From positions 310,001 to 374,000 of the forward strand of contig JAUEDM010000005.1 of assembly GCA_033439685.1 (NCBI GenBank): a stretch of 64,000 nucleotides of DNA. The letters are read 5' to 3'. Both the position numbers and the translations under genes were made by a program. The notes under the pieces are model-generated. The model was not told the DNA's origin and made no database searches. It saw only the letters and a list, made by a program, of their open reading frames with translations. Source of the DNA: Apodospora peruviana. Its lineage: Eukaryota; Ascomycota; Sordariomycetes; Sordariales; Lasiosphaeriaceae. This document shows positions 11,672 through 21,544 of the stretch, piece by piece. Position 1 is the first letter of the stretch. Each line of letters begins with the position of its first letter.

Positions 11672-14600
11672 ATGTCTGGTAAGCAGTTACAGCACCGCAA
11701 CCTGCGTGAGCTTTGTCGCGCATTCCCCCCCCCCCCACCCTCCAGACATCGCATTGCTCAAGGCGACACCATGGCAAGTCGCGGTCGCTCTCACAGACAC
11801 CAGCTAACCAGGCGCTCATGGCCAGACCCGGAACCTCGTCGATCGGTCAGAGCCACCAAAGGCCAGCATAAAGCCCTGGAACAGCTTGACCAACCTATCG
11901 AAGCTCCGAAGAAGCGTGGAAAGAAGGGCAAAAAGGCCGCGCCAGAACCCGAAGAGCCCGAGGAGGAGATCATAAGATGTGTCTGCGGCGCAACAGAACA
12001 AGATGAGGACTCTGGCGAGCCGTGGATCGCGTGTGACACATGTGGAGCGTGGCAACATAACATCTGCATGGGCATGAGCCAGTACACCGAGGACCTCCCG
12101 AAAGAGTATTTCTGCGAGCTATGCCGACCTGAGAACCACAAGGAACTCCTTGCCGGCATTGCCAGGGGCGAGAAGCCATGGGAAGAGAGACGCAGGATCT
12201 ACGAGGAGGAGGAGGAGAGGACCAAGAAGAAGAAAGGCGCCACCAAAAAGGGCAACAAGAAAAGGCTAAGTGACCCGAAGGACGAGCACTTGACAGCGTC
12301 TCAGAAGTCGAAGCCATCTCCAGCGCCGGCGCCACCGCCGGACAAGAAGGAGCCGAAGAGCAACGTAGCTGGGAAGCGCAAGATCGCGGATCCTCCAGAA
12401 AAGGAAAAGGTCAGTCAGCAATAGCCCAATTCCTTACTAGTTTCTTAATTCTAACAAACGCATTCCCGAAACAGCCGGCGAAGGTGCGAAAGGTCTCGGA
12501 GGCGAAGGGCGCACCAGTTCCTGCCTATAATGGCCCAGCCGATTTACCCACAAAGATCACAGAGCTGCCGGAGAAGCGTCAAGGTCCTGCTAAGGTTTTG
12601 TTCAAATCTCTGACACATGCCATTGAAGGTGCAGAGAAAAAGGGTGCATTTGTCCCCTCCGATGGCGTCTCCGTTGCTCTGCGCGCCGAGCGTTTTGCCC
12701 TCGAGATTGAGCGCGCGGTGCATGACACGCACCTTGCGGCGCACTATGGCACCCAGATCAAGACCCTTGCCTTTAATCTCAAGACAAACGCTGAACTTTG
12801 CACGAGGCTTCTCAGTCGCAAGCTGACGCCTACGATGCTGGCTTCCATGTCCTCAGAGGAATTGGCGACTAAGGAGCTCCAGAAGGAGATAGCGGAGATG
12901 AAAGCGAAGGCCGAAAAGCAGGCGATAAAGATTACAGATAATAGCCAGCGGATCATACGCAGAACGCACAAAGGCGAGGAACTTGTCGGCGATGACGATT
13001 TTGGCAGTACCGCTGAGGCTGTGCCAACTGGGCCAGCTCCCAGGCCAGTCGCTCGAGAGAAGAAGGTTGAGCGAGAGGAACGATCTGTCCACCAGGCTCC
13101 AGCTGGTGGGCATGCTCGGTCGCCAGCGCAAAGTCTGACCCTGGATACACAACACTCTCCAGACCGCCCTGATTTTGACATTAACAAGGTCTTTTCCAGC
13201 GTCAAGTCACCAACACTTACGCAAAACCGGCGGCAATCTGTGGCCACAGCCCCTGTTAGTGGCCCTGGAGTTGACCCTGAGGTCGATCGCATGCTCGACG
13301 ATGGCTCCCAGTCGCCTCCATACTCTCCTCGTGCTGAAAATGACCCTGATGTGGTCTGGAGGGGAAATCTGGTGATGAACACAATTGCTGACTTCCCGGT
13401 AGCTGCCAAGCACATGGGAGGCGCCAAGTTGAACGAGAGTATCGGACTGCCTTGGGATCAGTTGATCCCCAAGAGCTTGACCGTGTGCGGGCGGATCGAC
13501 CAACAGCAGGCTATTGTTTATCTGTGCAGTATAAGGTACAGCCCGTTAACAGATATTGTTGTGGTAAATCTCGAGCCGACCTCCGATGCATCCAAACCCG
13601 CGATGCAGAGACTTATCGACTATTTTGTGTCCAAGAAACGATATGGTGTCATAGGAGACAAGGGAGTTGCGAACGTGCGCGACACATATCTGGTGCCTGT
13701 ATTGCCAGGAACGGCAAACCACCCCGAGTTCATGATGAACCTTGCGGATAACTACATACCAGAAACCAGAACGGAGCCTATGATGTTGGCGGTCATCGTG
13801 TATCGCAATGACCCGGAAGTCATTCAACGTCTCCGTGGTACGACGACCTCGGCGCTTACCGGAAAGGCTCACGAGACAACCGCACCAGCTACCGCGGGTC
13901 CAGCTACCGCGGGCTTTGTGCAGTCTCCTGGGACACCCACCCCTGCCCAAGCAAATTTCTCTCGCTCGAATCGGCAGTCTGTATCAGGACCAGCGTTTTC
14001 TCCCACTTCTCCCCAGGGAGCATTCCCCAACTATCCCACGCCTCGCAACAGTCACACCCCGTTGCAGCAAGCTCAGCCGGCCGCACCAAGCCCACACATA
14101 AACAGCACCGGCACCGCTCTCACACAAGAGGAGTTACAGAAAAGAGGCGAGTCAATTGGGCGAGATATTCTGGGGCCCCTTATCACGAGTCCGACCGTTG
14201 TATTTCTCTTACCCCAGGCCCACAACATGGCACATAGAGAGTGGCAGATAGTCAAGGATATCTATGAGAAAGAACCGCGAGCGCGCGAGGACCTTCCTTA
14301 CCTTAGTACGATTCTGGAGAAGCATGCAACAGCGCAACCGGCCTCCCCACAAGCCCCGTCCCAACAGACCTCCCCACCTCAAGCTCAATCACACCCGGCT
14401 CCGCCTCCAAGGCCACAGCAGCAACAACAACAACAACAACAGCAACAACAACAACAACAACAACAACAGCAACAACAACAACAACAACAACCGCAGCCTC
14501 ACGCGCAACCTCAACAGCCACAACAGCCGCTCCCATCTCATCAGGGGCCTCCTCAACCACCACCAGCACATCATCATCCTCCGGTACGGAACACCCCCAT

Positions 14601-14763
14601 TCCGCCGCCACCCATTCCCCCTGCGATGGGCGGCCCCCCTAGGCATCAGCCCCCTATTCGCCAAACGCCAATCCCGCCGCCACCTATCCCGCCGCAGGCG
14701 GCGGCAGCAGCAGCAGCAGCCACAGCAGCCACAGCCATACCGTCGGCGAACCCCCCTATGTAG
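11672..14763 (+). CDS. BYE1: BYE1-like transcription regulator (PHD, TFIIS central and SPOC domains, polyQ tail)
   Basis: Spliced as join(11672..11678, 11826..12409, 12475..14763), 959 residues. Exon 1 is only 7 nt (ATG TCT G), giving MSDPEPRRSVRATKGQHK; this start is preferred because it joins directly to the conserved N-terminus, and the intron has GTAAGC and CTAAC signals. A C4HC3 PHD finger uses C54, C56, C72, C75, H80, C83, C99 and C102 with an aromatic W78. A TFIIS-type central domain follows at roughly 230-350, and a SPOC domain at about 489-640. The C-terminus is low-complexity: 25 consecutive Gln then Pro/His-rich and Ala-rich stretches. In yeast, Bye1 binds Pol II through the TFIIS-like domain and H3K4me3 through PHD. 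It is nuclear by family knowledge and by several Lys-rich stretches. Confidence 0.9.
14416..14490 (+). repeat. CAA/CAG trinucleotide tract encoding 25 Gln
   Basis: Twenty-five uninterrupted glutamine codons within the BYE1-like gene, mostly CAA with scattered CAG. The opposite strand and the other forward frames read poly-Leu/Val or poly-Asn, giving long shadow frames that should be ignored. Confidence 0.97.
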
Positions 14764-16372
14764 GGCCCATGGGGTGCAAGCCAACCATATAGAGCAGGTT
14801 CGGGCGCTTCTGGCGGCGGAAGGCAAGGCGGAGGTAGGCGATGGGTAATAGGTTCCGGGTTCATTGACACATGACGGATTACGGTGATTTCAGGGTTCAG
14901 AAGTGAAGGCGGCTTTCGGCGAAAAAAGAAACCGACCTTAATGAGAGAGGTCTATACCTAGCGGCTGGCTTTTCGGTATATATCTATGGCTCAATCGCTT
15001 ACAATGGTGGCATTGGTGGGAGGTTGGTTTCTCTTCTCTTCTTCGGGGTGTCACGTTTCATATGGAAGTTAGGTGTCTTGTGGATGTAAATTACTGAAGA
15101 TGGACATCGTCTGCTTCTGCTCCACGTCTCACGGTACAGTGTTTCTTTGAGTGGCGTTTTCTTTCCTATATGTCTATCCCAAATATTTTCCCGTCTGTTT
15201 TCTGCGTCCGTCTTCACTTTAAAGTCTTTGTTTTCACTTTCTTTCAAGGGTTATTTGGACTTGGTTTTCGAGTATGGGAGGGGTTGAACTGGGATATATA
15301 TATACCATTCGTCATGTCCACTGATGATCAGCGCCGCGGTGCACAGGACCAGGACTATGTATCGGATCGGATAACTCGGATGGATGAGAGTCGGGAAGAG
15401 AAAAGTCAGTTCAACCTGGAAGGGCGGGGTGGGTGGTGGGCAGCGTGTGTGTTTGGAATACTTTCATACTACAACCAATACCTACCTTACCACCTATAGT
15501 AGCTTCAGGCAGAGAAGGACGTACAAGTCAGTATATTAGCCGGCCAAAGTTGTGATAATGTGTGATTGTGTACTCTTGTTTTCTTTTCTTCATTCGGTGG
15601 GGGCGGATTCTGTTTGATCGAAGTTCCGGGGTTCTTCCGGACGTGCTACACTGTGAAATACTTCAACTCAGAAGATTACCTATTTCATAACATGTCCTTC
15701 ATCATTGTGGCATTCCCCGATTTGAGTAGTTCAGCAATCTGAGTTACATGGATTTATCGGGAAAAAACTCCATATCTCATGTTCAACATCAATGTCTTCT
15801 GCGTGGAAATAGTCTGAGACAGGCGAGGTAGTCAGATATCTAACGACACTATGATCACGAAATCTCATTATTTGTTATATAGCGATGAGAATGAGTGGGC
15901 GAAATATCCGCATCTCCTCAGCTGAGGATGGAGTCCAGTTCCATCCAAGAGTTCCAAGCTAACAAAAAGCCCCTGTCTCACCCCGGATTTGCATTGCAGC
16001 TGTGCCCACTTCTCCACGTCCTTTTTGGCAGCCAAGTAGATGACATCACGTTGTGTTCCACAAAGCAGTTGCCAGTGCGTTGTCAGTTGCATTAACAGGG
16101 CGACAGGCGGTGAACACCACAACGTCTCAAAAGATATACATGTACTACGTTGTGTGATATTCCCGGGTAAAGAGACACCAAACTGAAACATTGAATTGCT
16201 CGCTGTAATTATCTGCCCCTCCAGCCCCCATTCTCACCTCCATTTTCTTTTTCTCCCGAGCTCACATACTGCTTCAGACACCGACACCAATTGCCTAAAG
16301 TCCAATAACCACATCCAGACGAAGCGATTACAGTCATCCTTCACCCAAACCCAGATAACATCAGAACCAACA
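14764..16372. other. Intergenic region downstream of BYE1
   Basis: Holds the BYE1 3' UTR (T-rich after 15000) and the upstream region of the CaaX micro-protein. Short frames such as 15170-15499 and 15868-16191 have no motif. The stretch at 16200-16372 is C/A-rich and looks like a fungal 5' leader. Nothing else is seen. Confidence 0.5.
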
Positions 16373-16543
16373 ATGGCCTGCCAGTCCCCAGCCGGCGCAA
16401 GCCTCGTCAACCGCAACGGTCCCGGCAGCGCGGCCACATCCATCGCCGAAAGCATCATCAAACCAGCAGACGCAAAGACAAAGTGCATCGAATGCGACGG
16501 ATATGAGTGCTGCTGCATACCGATTCCATGCGTGATCATGTGA
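16373..16543 (+). CDS. 56-residue Cys-rich peptide with a C-terminal CaaX box
   Basis: A single-exon frame starting at ATG in a good context (caacaATGGcc). The first 35 residues are small and polar (MACQSPAGASLVNRNGPGSA), then the end is Cys-dense: KCIECDGYECCC followed by IPIPCVIM and the stop. The last four residues, CVIM, form a canonical CaaX box (Met-terminated, farnesyl type, the same four residues that end human K-Ras4B), and the preceding CCC could be palmitoylated. This would give a membrane-tethered peptide. Fungal a-type pheromone precursors also end in CaaX but are usually shorter and lack this Cys cluster, so a pheromone is only one possibility. The upstream in-frame ATG at 16196 is rejected in favour of the one with better context. 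No homologue is recalled. Confidence 0.6.
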   Translation: MACQSPAGASLVNRNGPGSAATSIAESIIKPADAKTKCIECDGYECCCIPIPCVIM

Positions 16544-16810
16544 GGCACGCCAGGTCATTGAAGACCATTAAGGTACGAACGAAGACTACCTCGGAACAGA
16601 AAACATCATGTTCTAATCTGAAAGCATGGGTATTTTCTCCTTATAGCAGCATGTATCTAATTGGTTTGATAGAACATGGATTTAAGTGAGCTTTGTCTGA
16701 TGGTTATGTTCACGTACTAGGCTGGAAAGTCGAGTACATGCGTCGCATATTGGGGGTTTTCTTTTCGGAGGCTTTGCCGACATCATAAGATATTCTCAGA
16801 TAAATTCGCA

Positions 16811-17749
16811 TCATGCAAAATCCGCATCCAAAAACGTCCACCCTTCCCCCTCGCGGCCCCAATAAGGGCCTTCATCTTTGGCGTCATGCGTCCCGTTGAT
16901 CGCAACAGGTGCCTGCACCATCTCGTTGGAAGACTTATTATTCTCGTTTTCGTTTCCGTCTGTCGGTTCGACGGCCGGAATATCCATGCTGCCGAGCCCC
17001 TCGACCGCGCGTTTGGCCTTATCAACAACGTCTCGGATGGCTGCGGTCTCTGCACGTTTGCTGTCGAGCTGGTCCTGCATCAGCTGGATCAGCTGCTCCC
17101 GGGCCTGGTGGGGCCGGTACTCGTTGAGGAAGTGGTGGAAGTTGAGCAGGAGCGTCTTGAGGTCTTGGACTTTTTCTTGGGTCTTTATTGTATCATATAG
17201 CGCATTAGTTATTGGGATATACGTATGAAGATGACCAAAAAGGATTGTTAACCCACATGAGAAGGGTTATGGCTCATTAGGCCCATCAACTCCAAAAAGT
17301 TAAGCAGCATGGATTTCGCCAAGCGCTTCAGCTCGAATGCGCGATCGATGTGCTTTCCGTCCCTGTCCGTTTCGCCCGTATCGGCCAATCGCTGAATACC
17401 CGCCGTCTCCAAACTTTGGAGTTCGTCGTCAAGCTACATGTAGGGAGAAGAAAACAAATTAGAAAAGGTAGGTCGACATTGGGGTGTCCTGTCCACTAAC
17501 ACTTTGCGGCTCGGCAAACAACCTCCATTTCGCATCAATCGGCTCAGCAGGAGGCTGGAGGTAGATGAGATCGTCGGGAACATCGGGTATCCGGACAACT
17601 GTGTCGATGTCTATGCCCTGCTGCTCGGCGTAGTCCTGTTTGACGCTGTCGAACCGCGCGAGGTTCTCGGGGGTGAAGTCTTTCCAGAACGGCGGCGGGT
17701 CGGGGTAGAGAGCCGTCACTTTGGACGAACCTTCTTCCGGGTTGTCCAT
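16811..17749 (-). CDS. MED7: Mediator complex subunit 7
   Basis: Spliced as complement(join(16811..17182, 17257..17433, 17501..17749)), 265 residues. MED7 is a middle-module subunit of the Pol II Mediator, pairing with MED21 and MED31. The N-terminus (VTALYPDPPPFWKDFTPENL), the IYLQPPAEP stretch, and the coiled segment VQDLKTLLLNFHHFLNEYRP and HQARE are diagnostic. Both introns (67 and 74 bp) are phase 0; splicing gives EPQS-LDDELQSLE and NPSH-TQEKVQDLK, which match family spacing. The C-terminus after about residue 205 is a disordered fungal extension ending in GWTFLDADFA. It is divergent from the ZNF830-like gene. Confidence 0.93.
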
Positions 17750-18455
17750 CGCGCCGCACTATTCCTGTACGGTAGGGCGACAATTGGGAGTTGTCGGGTT
17801 TAGTTCTGCGCTCGGTGGGTGGCGGATTCTGAGCGTCGGTGATTTGCGATCGATTGTCGAGTGTCGATGATTTGCGATCGATTGTCGAGTGTCGATGCTA
17901 TGATATAGATTTTTGGAGGGTTGCCATTTCGGTCTGCCAACGGAGGAGACAATGTCCACAGGCATGGAAGCCGCAATGTCGCGGGTTTTCCTGTGGACGA
18001 CGATGGGATGAATGTCGCGACAAAGAAGGGGAATTGAGACGACGCGGCAGCAAAGTGCCCCATAAGTTTGCGACAGAAGGTTGAAAGTGTGGCTGAAGCT
18101 CCCTTGGGGCTTTTATATAGTGTAAGTGTGGCTGGACCGATACCGATAAGCTCACCACCATCTGCGTCCAAGTGGCGCTGCCTTCAGCTGCTCCGCCATT
18201 TCCTCATCAACCACCAAAACCCAACGTCCAAACAAAACATTGACAGAGCAGTACATTTCGAAGCCATTGACTACTCAAAAAGCCCAAATACACCATTTCG
18301 CACACATAATTGAGACCCAATCCATTCAATTTTTCGAAATATTCGACCACCAACCCCGCGCATCGTCACCACTCTCCCTCCCCCTTCTCGACCGCGCCTC
18401 GAGTCGCATTGTCCTCGACGCCTTAGGTGGTCCGCGGTGACTACCACGCACAAAA
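17750..18455. promoter_or_regulatory. Divergent promoter region (MED7 / ZNF830-like) with tandem duplication
   Basis: About 700 bp between outward-facing starts of two nuclear genes. It contains a perfect 28-bp tandem duplication (17841-17896) about 90 bp upstream of MED7 and a C/A-rich leader before 18456. No other gene is seen. Confidence 0.6.
17841..17896. repeat. Perfect 28-bp tandem duplication
   Basis: Two adjacent identical 28-base units (17841-17868 and 17869-17896), beginning GATTTGCGATCGATTG and ending GTGTCGAT. Each unit holds a CGATCG palindrome, so the pair gives two copies of a possible binding site upstream of MED7. Confidence 0.97.
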
Positions 18456-19766
18456 ATGGCCGACGTGCGCACCCTTCTGCGCCAGCAGCGCGCCGCACGC
18501 AGGATAGAACACCCGCACGCAGCCTACTCTGACGCCGGCAAGCTCCTCTGCACAGTCTGCCACGAGCACGTCAAGGCGGAATCGTTGTGGGACGGCCACA
18601 TCCGCGGCGCCGGCCACCGGCAGAGATTACAAACTTTACAACAGTACCGGGCAGCATCAGAAACGAGCAATGAAAACGGACACACGGGAGACGGAAACAC
18701 GTTCAATGGCGGCGGCGGCGGCCTCAAGCGCAAACTTGACGACGAGAACGAAACGATGGAGAATAGCGTTGCCGCCGACGACCCCGTCCGCAAAAAGCGC
18801 AGCAAGCCGGACATGACTCTGGGAGAACCGGGCCTGATCAAGAGCAGAGACGACAGGATAGCCGCTGCGGGCGCGGCGAACCATAAACCTATAACCCCGC
18901 CGGCATTGATGCGCCGCCAGTCGTCGTCGACGCCCACTCTTGGCGTGGAGATGCAGATCCCCTCCCGCCCGGCGACGCCCGGCGCGATGCCGCAGAGCGC
19001 CGGTGGCAGCAGCGCCGGTACTGGCGGGGGAACGTCGGCGGCCACGACACCCAAGACGGCCGGTTTGCCGTTCGGGCGCTCGCCGCTGATACCACAGGAA
19101 CAACAACACCACTTACAACCGAGCAACAAATCACTAGCAGCAGGAACGACAACACCAACACCAGAGCAGTTCGATTCGGCAACGGTAACGCCTGCACCAC
19201 CAGTGACGACGACGGCGGCAGCAGTTGAGACGGTGGATGACGACGTGTGGGCAGCCTTTGAGGCAGATCTGGTCCATGGCGGAGAAGGGTCATCAGCAGC
19301 AGCAGTAGCAGCGATCAAAGGGGTCGCCGTAGACGAAGGAGCTGTAATATCCGCTCCGGCGATGAGCGCGGCGGAACTGGCAGCCAAGTCTCAGGAGGAG
19401 GAAGAGGTCGGGAAGCGACGCGCTGCGGCGGATATCGAGATCGAAGATGAGCGTGAAGACGCGACCCGCGCACTGGAGACCGAGTTCGAGGTGATGGAGG
19501 AGCTCGAGGCGCGCGCACGAAAACTGCGAGAGCGGAGGGAGGCATTGAGGTTACAGAACGCCACTGGTGGCGGTGTTGGGTCCGGTAGTGATGATCCTAC
19601 CGCATCAGCAACCAAAACGGCTACCGTCGCTGGGTTTGTTTCTACGGGGAAAGAAAACGCGACGGTTGCAGTTGTTGCTGCTGATGCGCAAAATGAGGAA
19701 GACGAAGACGATGAAGACGACGAAGAAGAAGCCGATGATTGGGTCGGTTTTAGGTTTCGATCATGA
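18456..19766 (+). CDS. ZNF830/CCDC16-like zinc-finger, coiled-coil protein
   Basis: Single-exon gene, 436 residues, start in a good context (caaaaATGG). A single U1/matrin-type C2H2 finger is formed by C32, C35, H48 and H54 (LLCTVCHEHVKAESLWDGH). The middle is disordered and rich in Ala, Thr, Gly and Pro. Near the C-terminus a charged coiled coil (ETEFEVMEELEARARKLRER) and a long acidic run precede DDWVGFRFRS. This order (N-terminal finger, disordered middle, C-terminal coiled coil) matches fungal relatives of ZNF830, which is a nuclear, spliceosome-associated protein in animals. Function in fungi is inferred only. Confidence 0.82.
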   Translation: MADVRTLLRQQRAARRIEHPHAAYSDAGKLLCTVCHEHVKAESLWDGHIRGAGHRQRLQTLQQYRAASETSNENGHTGDGNTFNGGGGGLKRKLDDENETMENSVAADDPVRKKRSKPDMTLGEPGLIKSRDDRIAAAGAANHKPITPPALMRRQSSSTPTLGVEMQIPSRPATPGAMPQSAGGSSAGTGGGTSAATTPKTAGLPFGRSPLIPQEQQHHLQPSNKSLAAGTTTPTPEQFDSATVTPAPPVTTTAAAVETVDDDVWAAFEADLVHGGEGSSAAAVAAIKGVAVDEGAVISAPAMSAAELAAKSQEEEEVGKRRAAADIEIEDEREDATRALETEFEVMEELEARARKLRERREALRLQNATGGGVGSGSDDPTASATKTATVAGFVSTGKENATVAVVAADAQNEEDEDDEDDEEEADDWVGFRFRS

Positions 19767-20242
19767 AAAGGAATACAACTGACCGGGTGCTTGGCTTGGC
19801 TGGGTGATGGCTTGTATGCTTCTTGAGGACCGAACTGACCCGGACGAGCATTTGCCTACGCAAAGCAGGGACTTGAATGTCTCGAAAATGAGGCTAATCT
19901 TTTGAAAAGATGATATTCGTATATTATAACAGCTTTTGTACATCACAATACACCGAAGCGGACATGTAACCACACCCACATGCACCTGCTTCGCCCTTAG
20001 CATGTCGAACAATACCGGCCGTCCTTCCCTTGACCGTATGGAAACGATATTGTCAGCCTTATAGTCGTACACCGACCACACCATCAGCTAGGACCAATCC
20101 ATCCAGTTGATTACATAGTCAAAGCAGCTTTGTTGTTGGAATATCCGTCGTAAAATCACAACCCACGAAAAAGGAGAAAACTTGTAAGAGAAATACAGTC
20201 AGCTCGAATCATGATGGAAAAAGCACGACTTTCGCGTCACGC
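19767..20242. other. Convergent 3' intergenic region
   Basis: About 480 bp between the stop codons of the ZNF830-like gene and the F-box gene, expected to hold two 3' UTRs. Nothing else is recognised. Confidence 0.6.
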
Positions 20243-21544
20243 CTAATTCTCCCCAATATGAATATCGCCAGTGCCAACTCTCTCCCAGAACCTACGAAGT
20301 CTCCACACGCGGCCAACACCCACACGCTCCTCCCACCTCCTCACGCCCTCTTCGCGGATCTGCACCTCACCTCTCCACACTGACCCGACCCACCGCCGCA
20401 GACCGTCCTTGACGCGCTCGCGCTCGACTGCTCGCTTCCTAGCGACCAGTGCCGGCGCCACTATGCCACTACCGTCGATGCCCTTGCCAGGAATACATTC
20501 GGGCGGCAGGACACAGCGCTCCACCAGCGCCTCGGCCGACGGCCGGGCAGCCAGCCGCCGCGAGAGCCGAATAGCCACTAGGCTGCGGGCCAGCTTGCGG
20601 GAGACAACAGTCGTGTTGGTCATGAAGATGGAGCGTCGGATCAGGTCTGCGAGAGACGGGCGGGAAGGAGAAGCCAGCATGGGCGGGAGAATAGCACGCG
20701 TACGCCGTAGGCGTAAGTGGTGGAGGATGGGCGCGAGAGAGAGGCGGCGGAGGTGGTGTGAAGTCTAGGGAGACAAGCGTCAGTCATTTTCTTTTCAAGA
20801 GGTGTTCTCTGTCAGGCAAGGAAGTGAAGTCAATCGAGACGGCGGGAGTGCGTTGTCACCAAAGGAAGGCGAGACGGGGAGGCCTCAACTCACCCTGGAG
20901 GTCACCAGCAGATCACAGACATCCAGGTAGCCCAGGATCTGAAGGAGAACTTCGTTCGGCAGGTCGGAGAATTGTGTGGCCCGTCCATGATGACTTGGTA
21001 CGGTGGTCATACCACTGACCTCCGAGTCTTCGTCGACCAAGATCTGCTTTTCTGTGGAACGTCCCGCCCACGGGCAGTCTCCCAGAGAAGACGATGTTGC
21101 AACCGCGGACATTTCCCCGGCTGCGTCCACGGCTACTTCTTGCCACACGCCCTCTCCAACGATGCTCTGTGGCGTCACCGGCGGTGACCAAGCCTGCTTG
21201 TGCTCTATTTGGGGACACGGTTGGGCAGCAGTAACAGTAGCAAATAACACAGTGGCCAGGGAATCACTACGGTCAGGCAGCCGGCATAGGCAAGGGTTAT
21301 GGATAGCAGCGCCCCCGGCACTGGATGATGCAGCAGCCTTTCCAGAAGTCGATAGCGTGAGATGGCCAGTCTGGCAAACAACATGCTGAACAGGCACGGC
21401 AGATACTGGGTCTGCTGGCTTTTCGTTGTCCGCTATCTCGCGGTTGCTGGGTGGCCCGGAGGTTGACTGCCGCTGCACATGCTCTGTTAGCGGTGGCAAC
21501 GGCGCCATCGTGGAAGAAACCACATCAGGCGGCGGTGCGTGCAT
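20243..21544 (-). CDS. F-box protein with RPEL-like motif
   Basis: Spliced as complement(join(20243..20764, 20894..21544)), 390 residues. The first ~190 residues are disordered. An F-box begins near residue 195 (FSDLPNEVLLQILGYLDVCD) and is completed across the 129-bp phase-0 intron (LLVTSR-TSHHLRRLSLAPIL), which itself confirms the splice. Past the F-box, LSRRLAARPSAEALVERCVL matches the RPEL-type consensus (LxxxLxxRPxxExLxxRxxL), a motif that binds G-actin in animals. Similar F-box plus RPEL-like proteins occur in other filamentous ascomycetes as far as I recall. A role as an SCF adaptor is inferred from the F-box. The N-terminal start is the first ATG of the frame; a second ATG lies 12 codons downstream. 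Confidence 0.72.

Noticed and set aside
14264..14848. Long frames overlapping the polyQ end of BYE1 (poly-Asn, poly-Leu, poly-Val)
   Set aside because: They are shadows of the CAA repeat in other phases and on the other strand.
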